A DNA stretch of 64,000 nt, from contig JAGYXB010000658.1 in NCBI GenBank assembly GCA_022495005.1, forward strand, positions 372,001 to 436,000. The letters are read 5' to 3'. A program made the position numbers and the translations under genes. How positions within the stretch are numbered: the first letter of the stretch is position 1; each line of letters begins with the position of its first letter. The notes under the pieces are model-generated. The model saw nothing but the letters and a program-made list of their open reading frames with translations, searched no databases and had not been told where the DNA came from. Positions 1 through 11,229 of this stretch are shown piece by piece. The DNA is from Rhyacophila brunnea (lineage: Eukaryota > Arthropoda > Insecta > Trichoptera > Rhyacophilidae).

Positions 1-304
1 ATGTGAGTTCTAGGCATACTTAATTCAACTTTTTTATTAAATTTCCGAGCTTCAGAGGTTTTTCAAAATTATGTTTTTCTATATAACGTTATGTTTAAAA
101 ACTAGAATTTACGTAAATTTTAAAAGTACCAATACGCTCGTTATCTAATACATGGCAATGGTAAGCTAAGTTAGTTCGACACTATTTAAATCTGTGTTAT
201 TAAACAGTATGTGTCATTCAAAGTATTTTAAATTTTAGATTTACAAATTTGTATTTAAAAACACTTCGCTAGATGTAGTTGTTTTAACCATTATGTCTCA
301 ATCT

Positions 305-1435
305 ATGTTTTTTGAGATAAACAATCATTTTGAATTTTTTAAACACACGTCGCATTGAAATAGTTTTTCACCAGTATGTACCATTTTATGTTTTTTAAAA
401 CACATTAATCGCCAACTAGTTTTACATAAAATAGTTAAAAAATGATTATTTGTCTCTAAGGTATTATTTGATAGGTAATGAAAGAATATAATGTTTTTTT
501 TTCATTTTGATGATTTTTTTACGTAAATATTGGTTTTTATGATGTGCCGGCCACATGTGTCCGTCGCGGCGCCAACAAGTTAATTTATTCTATTGCGCCG
601 GGCCGGCCACTTCGCCGGTCACCTGTCCATATGTGTTGACGAGAGCATGGTGCCATTTCGCGGTCGAATTATATTTAGATTTAGATAGTATAATAAACAG
701 AAAAAGCACAAATACGGAATAAAAGTTTTCAAATGGGTAGTATAATACCTGGATACACATAAACTGGAAATATACGTATACATACCTTATAATCATTTTT
801 TTTATTCTATTTTTTTATTATTTACATATTTTTTATAACTTACATTTTTATAATCTATTTAATTTTTATTTTTATATCAACAAAAACACATTTAAAATTT
901 AAAAGGAAAACTTTTTTTTTCATTATGTACATTCTTTACATTAGTGAGCCTATATTTTGTGACTGGGAAGACATATTTTCAGGCCAAGTGGCAGTAATAT
1001 ACAGAAGGGACATGCCGGTCACCGCGTATCGAAAAATGCACTGCGCGCGTGCCCGCCGGCGTTGTAGAACAACTCTACGCAGGTCTTCTTTGCCGGTCAC
1101 CGGTGACCCCCATGGCCCCCTGAACGTAATCCAATGCCGGTCACCGGTGACCCCCATGGCGATCAACGTGTTAAGATCGAAGGATTTTTTTAAACACACG
1201 TCGCATTGATGAAGTTTTTCACCAGTATGTGTCATTTTGTGTTTTTAAGGCACCAATTTGCAGAAAAAAAAATTTCAAACACACATCACATTGATGTAGC
1301 TTAAAATGTGTAATTTTATGTATATTGAGATCAATAATTCGTTTGATTTTTTAAAACACACGTCGCATTGATATGGCTTTTCACGAGTATGTGTCATTTT
1401 ATGAACTTTGAGGTGACTAATTCGTATAGTTTTTT
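305..1435 (-). pseudogene. Decayed C-terminal zinc fingers of the unit 1 type 1 gene
   Basis: Below the stop codon at 1436 the minus strand still reads as finger modules (CDVCFKK, HTGEK, LKxHK) from 1,435 to about 1,175 and again from 394 to about 305, with frame breaks and lost cysteines. The two parts are separated by a piggyBac-like element. The same finger sequence is continuous and partly in frame in unit 2 (24,260-24,470). The frame is lost at a degenerate finger whose CxxC half has been deleted in both copies; in unit 1 the deletion leads straight to a stop. Confidence 0.8.
399..1170. mobile_element. piggyBac-like non-autonomous element
   Basis: TTAA lies on both sides (395-398 and 1171-1174). 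Unit 2 lacks the insert: its sequence runs straight through a single TTAA at the equivalent place. Ends are inverted: CACATTAATCGCC on the left (after two extra A residues) against the complement of GGCGATCAACGTG on the right, 11 of 13 bases matching. Near the right end a ~25 bp GC-rich module (GCCGGTCACCGGTGACCCCC) occurs twice (from ~1091 and ~1134). A related GC-rich stretch lies at 545-630. No transposase is visible. Confidence 0.7.
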
Positions 1436-3139
1436 TTAAAACACACGACGTGGTTTTTCACCAGTATGTATCTTTTTATGCCTCTTCAAATTACTAATTT
1501 GCCGAAAATTTTTAAAGCACACATCGCATTTATGTGGCTTTTCACCAGTATGTATCATTTTATGTTTTTTAAGATCAATAACTCGAATGAATTTTTTAAA
1601 ACATACGTCGCATTGATGTGGTTTTTCACCAGTATGTATCTTTTTATGTGTCTTCAAATTATTAATTTGCAGAAAGTTTTTAAAGCACACATCGCATTTA
1701 TGTGGCCGTTCACCAGTATGTATCATTTTATGTACTTTAAGATGTCTAATTTGCCGAAAATTTTTAAAGCACACATCGCATTTATGTGGTTTTTCACCAG
1801 TATGTATCATTTTATGTTTTTTAAGATTAATAACTCGACTGAATTTTTTAAAACACACGTCGCATTGATGAGGTTTTTCACCAATATGTGTCGTTTTGTG
1901 TGTTTTTAAGGCACCAATTTGCAGAAAATTTTTAAAACACACATCACATTGATGTGGCTTTAAATGTGTATTTTTATGTATATTGAAATCAATAATTCGT
2001 TTGAATTTTTTAAAACACACATCGCATTGATATGGCTTTTCACGAGTATGTGACATTTTATGAACTTTGAGTTGACTAATTTGTATAAATTTTTTAAAAC
2101 ACACATCGCACTGATGTGGTTTTTCACCAGTATGTATCTTTTTATGCCTCTTTAAATTACTAATTTGCAGAAAATTTTTGAAGCAAACATTGCATTTATG
2201 TGGCTTTTCACCAGTATGTATCATTTTATGTTTTTTAAGATCACTACTTCGCGTGAATATTTTAAAACACACGTCGCATTGATGATGTTTTTCACCAGTA
2301 TGTATCATTTTATGTGTTATTAAGGCACCAATTTGCAGAAAATTTTTAAAACACACATCACATGGATATACCTTTAAATGTGTATTTTTATGTATATTGA
2401 GATCAATAATTCGTTTGAATTTTTTAAAACACACGTCGCATTGATGTGCCTTTTCACGACTATGTATCATTTTATGTACTTTGAGTTGACTAATTTGTAT
2501 AAATTTTTTAAAACACACATCGCACTGATGTGGTTTTTCACCAGTATGTATCATTTTATGCCTCTTTAAATTACTACTTTGCGGAAAATTTTTGAAGCAC
2601 ACATCGCATTGATGTGGTTTTTCACTAGTATGTGTCTTTATTGTATGACGATTGATGTGACCAATTACTGGGACTCTTTTAAACCACAATTTACATTGAT
2701 TTGGGTTTTCACTAGTATCGGCTGGGTTCCTACCTCGCTGGAATATTTTATTTGAGCGAACATTGCATTCATATAGCTTTTCACCGGTATGCGTATTGAA
2801 CGACTTAAGGAGTTGAAACTTCATACATGGAATGGAGTGACTATTTAGATGATTTACAGATTCAAACACTCCATAACAATCACGGCAAACAAAGTTACGC
2901 GGAAAATATGTAACTCTAGTCAACATAATTCGAACCACCTTAGGCAAGTATAATTGATGCACTTCTTGTTTGACGTTCTGACCATCTATAGTTATGTCTG
3001 AATGCTGTGTAATCATGTTTTTGATTTTATTAGTTGCATGTGCTATTTTGTTGTTGACCAAGGCATTTTGAAGTTTATCCTTTTTAGCGATGTCCAGTGG
3101 TATTCCGTGACGTACTGTGAAGCATTGCTGGGTAGAAAT
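1436..3139 (-). CDS. Type 1 C2H2 zinc-finger gene (unit 1), last exon, 14 fingers
   Basis: Last exon of the minus-strand gene in unit 1; 567 residues. The acceptor is a T-rich stretch ending TTTTTGTAG, and the exon starts ISTQQC. A VKQE motif follows, then LPKVVRI and FPRNFVC with an atypical CxxC...HxxxxxC finger. After a region with scattered cysteines come 14 standard C2H2 fingers, mostly CDVCFKxF...LKxHKxIH with TGEKP linkers. Helix residues -1/3/6 read QNR, QQV, RDI, QAT, RDK, then QNR, QQV, RDI, QAT, RNK, so a five-finger block is repeated. The frame ends at a degenerate fifteenth finger. Expected to be a nuclear DNA-binding protein; target unknown. Upstream exons are at 5,163-17,400. 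Confidence 0.88.
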   Translation of the reverse strand: MSTQQCFTVRHGIPLDIAKKDKLQNALVNNKIAHATNKIKNMITQHSDITIDGQNVKQEVHQLYLPKVVRIMLTRVTYFPRNFVCRDCYGVFESVNHLNSHSIPCMKFQLLKSFNTHTGEKLYECNVRSNKIFQRGRNPADTSENPNQCKLWFKRVPVIGHINRHTIKTHTSEKPHQCDVCFKNFPQSSNLKRHKMIHTGEKPHQCDVCFKKFIQISQLKVHKMIHSREKAHQCDVCFKKFKRIIDLNIHKNTHLKVYPCDVCFKNFLQIGALITHKMIHTGEKHHQCDVCFKIFTRSSDLKKHKMIHTGEKPHKCNVCFKNFLQISNLKRHKKIHTGEKPHQCDVCFKKFIQISQLKVHKMSHTREKPYQCDVCFKKFKRIIDFNIHKNTHLKPHQCDVCFKNFLQIGALKTHKTTHIGEKPHQCDVCFKKFSRVINLKKHKMIHTGEKPHKCDVCFKNFRQIRHLKVHKMIHTGERPHKCDVCFKNFLQINNLKTHKKIHTGEKPHQCDVCFKKFIRVIDLKKHKMIHTGEKPHKCDVCFKNFRQISNLKRHKKIHTGEKPRRVF

Positions 3140-3367
3140 CTACAAAAAGAATGGTGTTGGTATAATATTCAATAATAATAAAATAAATAGAATTTGATTG
3201 TGTTCACTAATATTTCATAATATATATTATTAAAAATAATAGCGGTTTTTAGATATAACTTAAGAAAGGATTTACTATCAAAACGATATGTGATACTGTG
3301 CTCATGTTTTGACATTTATGATCAGTATACGTAGTCTGGCAAATCATCATGAATACAGAGAGCCATA

Positions 3368-3721
3368 CTTAAACTTATTAATAACAAAAATATCTTTCCA
3401 TTAAAAATTCAGGTACTACATGTTACTGGTTGGAATTATAATGTATTCATAACATAAAAGGTTTGACAGGACTGTAATTTTTTTTGTTGGGGTCGCGATG
3501 TCTAGTTTACTTCATTTGCCCTTCAGCGTCCTTGGTGACCAGAAAAGACACGAGCAGATTTGCGAATAAATACAGTCTATATTTTGTTAGTAATGTATCC
3601 ATACAACACATTTCTTAGATATTGGAGTCATGGAAGGATGATAAAAAATATTGTAAGTATAACGAATTAGGCGGCATTTTGGCGCTGTCTAGGGGCGGCC
3701 TTTCGTCTAGGGACGTCACTG
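3368..3721. mobile_element. hAT-like MITE-a, 5'-truncated copy in the exon 3-4 intron
   Basis: Same element as 26,386-26,824 in unit 2, but the first ~80 bp and the flanking sequence are deleted here. The right end GGGACGTCACTG is intact and is followed by CACTAAG, close to the CACTAATC that precedes the full unit 2 copy. Confidence 0.75.
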
Positions 3722-4779
3722 CACTAAGTTCCTAGACTCCATTGCATCCACAAAAATGAATAGTTTGATGCGGTCTACACGATAGTGGCATCATCGGACA
3801 ATGTTTTTTTTTTAATGAGGCCAAAGTTTGCGTTTCTGTCAATGGGGTCGTTACTGACCCATGGGCAATTTAAAAAAAAATTATGTCATTGATCCGGAAG
3901 AGAAGTGGTTCAACAGGATATGGACCACTGTGGCGACTGCAATTAACGCTTAATTCAAATCAAGACTTTGGATCAAGAAGTTGATTTAGAGCATCGATGC
4001 GCACGTAACGACATTTCATAGACATCAAGTATAATGGAGGGATTTTCCAATAATATGCTGTCTTTAAATAATACAATTTGTTTAAAAAAAAAAAAATGTT
4101 ATGTATACCTATGGTTAGTTAGATTACAATAACTTGCGATGTTATTTTTTATATCCGTAAAATACAGAAATTACACCACCAATATTTCGATAAGCTTAAT
4201 ATAAGATAAGCTTGGTAATGACGGCGTTACCTATAAAACTTGAAACGCTTGACCGTTGAACGGATCTAATGGGATAGGTGAAAGGGTAACAACCATTCCT
4301 CTTTAAAAGTCTGTTAATATAATTTCATCTCTGTGGACGCCTATATGTGTAGTGGTGAAAATCTCATACGGTCCACTTAGGAAAAAAAAAATACTTTACT
4401 TTTTGTTAAATAGAATTTTCTATAAATTGTATTTTCTTTCTTGTGCGGTTCTTTAAAATTTATTTTTACCTGTGTAATTTATTTGTAAATAAGAATATTG
4501 CTTACGTTAAATCAATTCGTCTAGCGTCCAATTAAAAATATTGTTTAGATATTTCTGTCAATAAATTTAACTGTAATCACACTTCGTTTAAAATAAATTA
4601 GCTGAATATTTAATTAACATAAGAAAGTAGTTTTATGTACTGCACGTATGTACTACTGTACCTACATATTGTTAGGAAATTCAACAAATTCAGCATTGGA
4701 GTAATAAGTAAGGCAAGCAATATTTTATTAAATTGTCCTCGAGGGTTCCTAATTTATATTATTTAATATTTCTGTTTCA

Positions 4780-5010
4780 CCATGCGCTTATCAAAAATAA
4801 AGATTTTGCCCATCGATTATTTAGAGAAATGGACCTGTTAATTGGCTTCCAACGTCATGTGATTTGACATCTTTGGATTACTTCATGTGGGGCATCGTGT
4901 ATTCACTGATTTATGCTGATAAACCAGCAGCAATTGACGCATTGAAAGTGTTCAACAGTATTCGTGCTAGTCGGACAGCAGTGCTCGAAAAAAGCGATCC
5001 AAATTGAGCG
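4780..5010 (+). pseudogene. mariner-like transposase relic
   Basis: The plus strand reads TSLDYFMWGIVYSLIYAD and then KPAAIDALK, the signature of the C-terminal DDE/D region of mariner-type (IS630 superfamily) transposases, where a PPxSxDLTxxDYFLWG block carries an active-site aspartate. Only this short part survives and the frame is broken on both sides. It sits in the intron between exons 4 and 3. Homologous relics occur at 12,700-12,905 and 28,080-28,320. Confidence 0.7.
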
Positions 5011-5162
5011 CCTAGAATTTGCTTCGTTTGTTTTCAACAAGGTGATGCGGTAGCCATATCCACGATATCATTTTCAAAATATATTAATGTCATGCAGGTA
5101 TCGATCTTTCGAATATTCTATCGGGCTTGAGAAAGACAACTGTTATAATTAATTGAACGTAC

Positions 5163-5315
5163 CTGATGTAATGGCAAGTAAAGTGGATCTGAGCAGCCAG
5201 GTTGAGGGTTTTCAATATTGATTTGGTGGATTGCGTTGTCAACAAATTCTTCTTTGATGTTCATTCCCTCATTATCATTCTCACACTTTATATCCATCAG
5301 ATCGCTTTCACGCTT
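5163..5315 (-). CDS. Type 1 gene exon 3, duplicate copy Z (unit 1)
   Basis: A phase-0 exon of 51 codons, acceptor TTTTCAG and donor GTACGTTC, reading KRESDLMDIKCE ... NIKEEFVDNAIHQINIENPQ ... LPLHQ. It carries two [IV]KxE motifs (IKCE, IKEE). It matches exon 3 at 13,058-13,210 and 29,086-29,238 in length and frame, and the plus-strand exon at 54,578-54,712 in the third gene. It is one of two exon 3 copies upstream of the last exon at 1,436-3,139. No finger or membrane segment; acidic and probably unstructured. Confidence 0.82.
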
Positions 5316-5384
5316 CTGAAAATAACAACATTATTAATACTATATAACACCATAATGGTCAGCCAGAGTAGACCTCTCGTAGCT

Positions 5385-5760
5385 CTTTATGTCATTTTGA
5401 CATGTCATATTGATTTCTATAGTGATGCACGTATATATTAATAATTTAGTTGCTAGGACCCCCGAAGCAACCAATAATAGTACGAATAATAAGAATTTTT
5501 ACCGAAAAAATAACTTTCCATAAAAAACAAAATTAACTGAAAATGAATTCAATTATGCTTAAAGATGGTTAAAATTATTAAAAGAATGCATTGTAATCAT
5601 GTTCTAAAAGTTTCAATTGTCTAGGTCGTCGGGAAGTTAGTTAAAAATCTTAAATCGTATAATACAAATCTTGGATAAACAAGAAAAAATGTGTACTGGA
5701 CACACGAAAACATTTGTACTGGACAAACAAGAATACGAGCTATTAAAAACGTGGTAAAAA
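5385..5760. repeat. Dispersed intronic repeat, copy 1
   Basis: A block beginning near GTCATTTTGACATGTCATAT and running past a stretch similar to GTCGGGAAGTTAGTTAAAAA recurs at 13,293-13,660 and 29,311-29,690. Part of it also recurs in type 2 introns at 21,240-21,465 and 41,886-42,213. Since it occurs in introns of both gene types in the same strand orientation, while the genes point in opposite directions, it is probably a transposon remnant and not inherited intron sequence. Confidence 0.6.
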
Positions 5761-6329
5761 AGTCAGTCTGTCAGTTTGTTCAGTTATAAGAGCGCATCTG
5801 CCTAGGTATCGAACACACTATGTGTCACTAATTCGCAACAATATGAGATGATATACGCGGACCTAGTAATCAAACAATAATGACGCCTGTACACGTGCAT
5901 GGAATTACTGTCGGCAATTGTGCTTATTTTAAACTGTCATGACAATAACTGTTTACACGTAAGAGTGCTGACTGTCTCTCCAATCTCATTCTTCAAGAGT
6001 AAGCGAGGCGCGATGTTGTCATTTTATACTACTATCTGACAGATCGTATTGAAAATCGGACCTCAAAATGAGTAATTCATTTTCTACCTTCATGTTCGCC
6101 CCTATCGCTCTACTGCGCAGACGCAGATCAAAAATAATCTTACTTGCGCGCAATAAATCATCACAATTTGGAATCTTCCAATCTTGTTTGATTTATGCAC
6201 AAAATTTTGCCAACTGCAGGATAATACATGTTTCCCCAAACATTTTTTTACTGTGCGCAGTACATGCATGCAAGTGTAAACGGGGTATAATTATATCAGG
6301 ATAAATCAACACATCAGGTAGGTACTTAC

Positions 6330-6464
6330 AGGCGAAAAATTATTATTTAGCAAAGACGGATTTGGCCATTCGCCGGATACAGACGTATGACAGCTTTCAT
6401 TGTCGGTCCGTTTGAGTGGAGGATCAACTTCACATTTTATATCCACGTCTAGTTTAATGTCAAA
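6330..6464 (-). CDS. Type 1 gene exon 2, duplicate copy Z (unit 1)
   Basis: A phase-0 exon of 45 codons, acceptor GTTTTCAG, donor GTAAGTACC. It reads FDIKLDVDIKCEVDPPLKRT ... ESCHTSVSGEWPNPSLL. It has one IKCE motif. Its twin is at 14,228-14,362; the unit 2 version (30,243-30,362) is 15 nt shorter. Because exons 2 and 3 both start and end in phase 0, this duplicate pair could be spliced in after copy Y without breaking the frame. Confidence 0.82.
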
Positions 6465-6923
6465 CTGAAAACAAACAGTATAAATTATCATTAAGTAATG
6501 TGTTTGATGAGATGTCCTTATTTATAATTGAATCATCAAGACTGTTCCAGAACAAAATTCATCATTCAAATAAATGACACAATTATTAATTAATATTTAA
6601 AGTTTGCAGCTACACGTCGCATTGAATGAAAGGGCGCAAACATTACACGTGGTTGGATTTACTGCAGACAGTACCTATGTATTATCGCGGACATAACGAG
6701 AAAATGCAAAACTTCACGCATTTTTCAAACAAGTTCAGCGGTTTTCACGTGATAATTGCAACTTGCAGGATATCAGCGCACGCGCAGTAAAATATAGTGG
6801 CGAGCTTAGCCGAAATAATGCGAACAACACCACGTAGAGCATTTTAACGTGTAGAGATATTCACAACGTGTCAAAATACCACCATACAATGACTTAAGCG
6901 TCAATGATATTGAGCTACTTTAC

Positions 6924-7086
6924 GAGTAGAGTAAAGAGTGGTTAGAGTATGCCGTATGAGTCTAAGTTTATTCGGCGGCTCTATCTCATAAACTCATAAG
7001 TTATAAGGATGCTTAAGATGAGGTGAAATTGGAGTTTATGTCTGAAGAGCCGCATGTGGCTCGCGACCTACTTCTGCCGACTCCTG
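6924..7086. mobile_element. hAT element, right-end remnant
   Basis: Same sequence as the right ends of the hAT copies at 14,820-15,543 and 30,818-32,545, ending in CTGCCGACTCCTG followed by GGCTAGGC, the family's 8-bp target duplication. The left part has been deleted. Confidence 0.75.
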
Positions 7087-7382
7087 GGCTAGGCAGTCAG
7101 CACTCTTAGCCCGCTTTCAGACGGGATACCGGTGTCGAACCACCGGCGTGGCTCGATTCCGCATTTACACATAACTAAATGGGAGCGTTCAGACGGAAGA
7201 TACTCGTGTTTACGAGAATCGCACACTTTTCCTTTGCCCGCCACAATGTCAAGCCGCTTGAACTCATTATTATTTCCGCAGCGCGGTTTTAATTACCATT
7301 TTTTATTCATTCCCTCGGTCGAAACTCCGGCGATCGTAATAATAATAATAATCAATACAAAGACCGCTTTGATGCGACACGT

Positions 7383-8000
7383 ATTCTATTATTTATTTGT
7401 AAAATTTAATTTATCATTGACACATAATTAATATTAATAGGCATGTTTTTTAGCTAAATAGGATTTTTTTCAAAATAAAATGCATAAATGAAAACAGTTT
7501 TTTGCACTAAGATTCTGAAAAAAAAATTAATATTATTCTGTTTTCAATAAAAAAAGACTACAATTTACTGATGGTATTGGTGAGATAATTTCTTACGATC
7601 GATTTGATGAAATTCATTATTGACAATAGTTTATAATCAACTAGATCAGTTTGGCCGAGCATCTTCAAAATACCTACTTAAGTAGGTATGTAAAGAAATA
7701 AATACTAACAAGTTTTTCTATCAATGTATTTGCCATACTTTGTCGTGTAATTATTGTTATTGCTGAAGCGAGGTCTAATTACCTATTGTCTATTCATTGA
7801 ACTCCTCGGCGCTACAGGAATGCTATTATTTATTTTGTAAATTTTAATTTATCATTGACGCATAATTAATATTAATAGGCATGTTTTTTAGCTACATATG
7901 AATTTCATCAGAATAAAATGCATAAAAGAAAATATTTTATTCTATTGATCAACATTCTGAAAAAAAAATATAATATTTTGTTTTCAATAAAAATACTTCA
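7383..8000 (+). repeat. Pair of ~170 bp direct repeats inside the composite element
   Basis: The sequence from about 7,383 to 7,560 recurs at about 7,827-8,000 with modest divergence (shared core TAATTAATATTAATAGGCAT followed by GTTTTTTAGCTA). The ~270 bp between has no other feature I recognise. Confidence 0.65.
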
Positions 8001-8661
8001 ATTAACAGATGGTGTGGTAGTTTTTAAAATTCAATGGAACCCTGCGAAACCAAGCCATAATAACTTATAGTCAAAAAATACTCGTCCTTCTAAAAATATC
8101 TAAAATTATGTGATTAAATTATAGGTACACAACTTTGGATATTTTATAGATAGGCATATATTTTGTATGAAGTGAAGTTTTAATTTATCAAACGTTGATA
8201 ACTACAATGTACAATACAAAATTTGTCATTGATAGGGAACCTTTTTTTTTTTAAACATACGGTAGGTGAATTTTAAACATAGCAAATTTTTCTATGATAA
8301 AATTAGGCAATCTCATAATGTATAATATAAATCATTAATTTAATAAATAAGTACAAATATCACCAACAAGTTAGTATTAATTCAAGTAAACAATCGAAAC
8401 CGACGTTCTCTATAATTTTTTTTTATTCAATAATATGTGCCTATATTTTTTACTGTTATCCAATACGCTAGGATAAAAGCGCTTGTATATCAAAATTATA
8501 AAATAAAATGTGGAAAAAGTAGAAAAAATATAAACCTTTTATTTTCTAAAAGTGTTTTTTGAATGAAATATATAGCAAGGTACAAGGTACAGGTACCTGC
8601 CGTTGCATGTCATGAATCATGTGTCTTTCCACGTTATATGTATTTAAATCAAATAATACAT

Positions 8662-9240
8662 CAGTAGCGAAGGGTGGAGGTAGGCTGTTAAGATCCGCTA
8701 TATATAGTGCACACTAAACTTTATCAGGTATTAGGATTTTTTTCATTGAAATAACACCACAATTTACAGACGCTGTTGGTTCGTTTTTTTAATTCAATTA
8801 AACCCAGCGAAACCAAGCCATAATAGATAATAGTCAAAAAATACTCGTCTATCTATAAAATATCTAAATTTATGCAATTAAACCATACATAACTTTGAAT
8901 ATTTTATAGATCGAATAATATTTTTTTATCTTTTATAGTTTGGTTTAGACAGGTCTTAATGAATTTAAAAATAAACAACCATTAATATGTGTAATGATAT
9001 TTATTCTTAATTTAACGAAAACAAATAAGTATGAATGAAAAGGTGTGCACAATTATGTCGTATCACCCAAAATATACCAAAATTATTATAGTTTGGTTTA
9101 GGCCGGGTTTAATTGATTTTAAAAAACTAACCAATAATATCTGTAAATTTTTCAATAAAAACAAATATGTATGACTAAAAAAGATTAATGTGCACTATTT
9201 ATGGCGGATCTTAACAGCCTACTTTCACCCTTCGCTTCTG
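8662..9240. mobile_element. Nested hAT MITE (CAGTAGCGAAGGG family)
   Basis: 579 bp with inverted ends CAGTAGCGAAGGGTGGAGG and the complement of the right end (CAGAAGCGAAGGGTGAAAG), extended by AGGCTGTTAAGATCCGC on both arms. Flanks are TAATACAT and TAATACCT, an 8-bp target duplication with one mismatch, as expected for hAT. Half-copies of the same family occur at 21,052 and up to 43,283, and a single end at ~55,012. Confidence 0.85.
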
Positions 9241-9840
9241 TAATACCTAAATACATGATTGGATAGAACGGGCGTGTGTTCTTTTAGAAATTAACGTTAG
9301 CCTGCATTTTATCTACTTAAGGTCTTATAACTAATTTAATCACGGTAAGTGGTATAGTGTGGCATTTCGGATTAGTAGCTATAAAATATTCTAAATCTAA
9401 ATAAATTAACGTTTAGTATATTTTAGTTAGTTATATTATTACTTTAGGTATGTATTAGTACTGCGCAAAAGCTATTATATATAATATAATTATTAAACAA
9501 CGTATTCTATACGCATTGTATAAAATAAATGGTTTGTTATTACTGCATTGTCGAATGAACATTTTTATTGCCGCTCGTAATTTGTTTGATATTCACCGCA
9601 CAATGACATGTCATTGACACCACATAATAATAATAATATGATTGTATTCGTCGACCAACATGTGTTTTTTGATTAGATGTCGTTATGAAATCCGCACCAT
9701 TTCAACTAAACTGCCCTAACGCAAAATTGGTTTTACCTTTCACATTTTTGTACCGTGTTTTCGAAATATATTTAGAAATTGAACGATCTTTTAACTTATT
9801 TTGATAACTTATAGATATGAAATTTTCGGTACATGAAGGA

Positions 9841-10712
9841 GAGGGTGTACAAAATGGCATTGTGTTTAGTTTAATGAAAAAAAGAATATCAAAACGTATA
9901 ATTTATTATAAAAATGGAGCATGAATATAAAGTAAAACTACTTAAAAAAAGAAGTAAAAACGTGAAGTTAAAAATCGTTTCACCCCTCCGGGTGTACAAA
10001 ATGGCATAAATATTTGTCAAAAATAGAAAAAAATATATTATTAAATAAAAATTGACGTTCAATTTCCACTGGAAAAGTAGTCATAAATCTTCCAAGATGT
10101 TTATCTCCGTTTTTATTGTTTTATTTATATTTAAAAAATGCCTTCTTAAAGTTGTTTGCGTCCATTCTATTTTCACAGCTAAAACTGCCTGATTCATTTT
10201 CATTGTATCCCATGTCTCTTACAGAGTTTTACGTAGGTAATTTCGGAACATAATCTTTCAGAAACAATAAAATCATAAATCACATAATATGCCGTTTTAG
10301 CCTACCATAATGTATGCCATTTTATCCCAATCAAATGAATTTGGCAAAATCGTTAAAAAAAATGCAGTTTACACTTCAGTAATTATGATAAATTTACATC
10401 GTACATGAACACTAATAACGGCTATTTAAGCTGGTTTATATATATATATGTATACATTTAATAATATAAAATACATGTAATATTACCTTTTGTCGACAAG
10501 CTGCAAAAATATTCGTTTGGTTCACAAATCTATCCAATGTATGATCTTCTTGTACGGCTGTTTTGAGTAAACTCAATATGGCTGAATATTTAAAAGAAGG
10601 GTCATGCATTGTTCCTGAGCTAGTTGCATCATGTTAGACTGCACCATTTCGCCTGTAGAGCAAAAGTTTATTTTTCCCCACTATGCCATTTTGAACACAT
10701 TTCCCCTACTAT
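9841..10712. repeat. Region with repeated and inverted GTACAAAATGGCAT words
   Basis: GGTGTACAAAATGGCAT occurs at ~9,844 and ~9,991 in plus orientation, and ATGCCATTTT words occur in reverse at ~10,315 and ~10,684. The outer pair (GAGGGTGTACAAAATGGCAT and the complement of ATGCCATTTTGAACACATTT) resembles imperfect inverted termini of a ~0.87 kb element. No target duplication was identified. Confidence 0.4.
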
Positions 10713-11229
10713 GAATGATAGACTATTAATCCTTACAGCGCTGACAGCACAGCTGTTGTATCCTCATTTGGAGGCCATTATATATAATTAGCATGTAATT
10801 TAAACGTGGTATTTAAATAGTAATTAAATGTTCCGCGGTGAAGCGGTTAAACGTAATAATTAACTCAAATCATATAATTTTGCACTTGTGGCGGTTTAGT
10901 TGTGATGGTGCGATATGAATTCAGTGGCTGCCATAGCCACTGCAGTGTAGAGTGGTTGGATTCTTCGGTGGCTTGACACCGGAATCCCGTCTGTAAGAAC
11001 TTACATGTAAACAGTTATTATTGCGATAATTCTATTTACACACTATCAGTGCCAGTAAATCTAAGCACACACAGTATTATACAAGGAACCACACCTGCAA
11101 ACGTTAATACCACATAGTACAAATTTGGCGAACCGAATAAAAATCATCCATACTCGTACAAAAACACTTATCTACCTACAACACGTAGACCCGGCCACTA
11201 TTGACCAACCTACGCGTGAACATCGTACC

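Larger units (their letters stand above)
7109..10999. mobile_element. 3.9 kb composite DNA transposon with ~30 bp TIRs
   Basis: Absent from the equivalent site at ~15,565 and from unit 2 (~32,567), where flanking sequence is continuous. Ends are inverted: AGACGGGATACCGGTGTC on the left and the complement of GACACCGGAATCCCGTCT on the right, extended by CCACCG. CTTA flanks both sides (7105-7108, 11,000-11,003), a possible 4-bp target duplication. The inside holds a nested hAT MITE (8,662-9,240), a duplicated ~170 bp block and a region of GTACAAAATGGCAT words. I see no recognisable transposase, so the superfamily is open. Confidence 0.7.

Noticed and set aside
936..1235. Minus-strand ORF with MTHTGEKLHQCDVCLKK at its start
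   Set aside because: Only the first ~20 residues are finger sequence; the rest is transposon DNA read through. Treated as part of the ZF remnant plus piggyBac-like insert.
1466..1909. Plus-strand ORF over the zinc-finger exon (also 2,378-2,569, 24,452-24,913, 25,124-25,585)
   Set aside because: Antisense shadow of the finger repeats; the regular MYHFM/FFKTH pattern is just the complement of HTGEKP/CDVCFKK codons.
5202..5441. Plus-strand ORFs of ~79 aa at 5,202, 13,097 and 29,125
   Set aside because: They are the complement of type 1 exon 3 and adjacent intron; the minus strand has the splice sites and the motifs.
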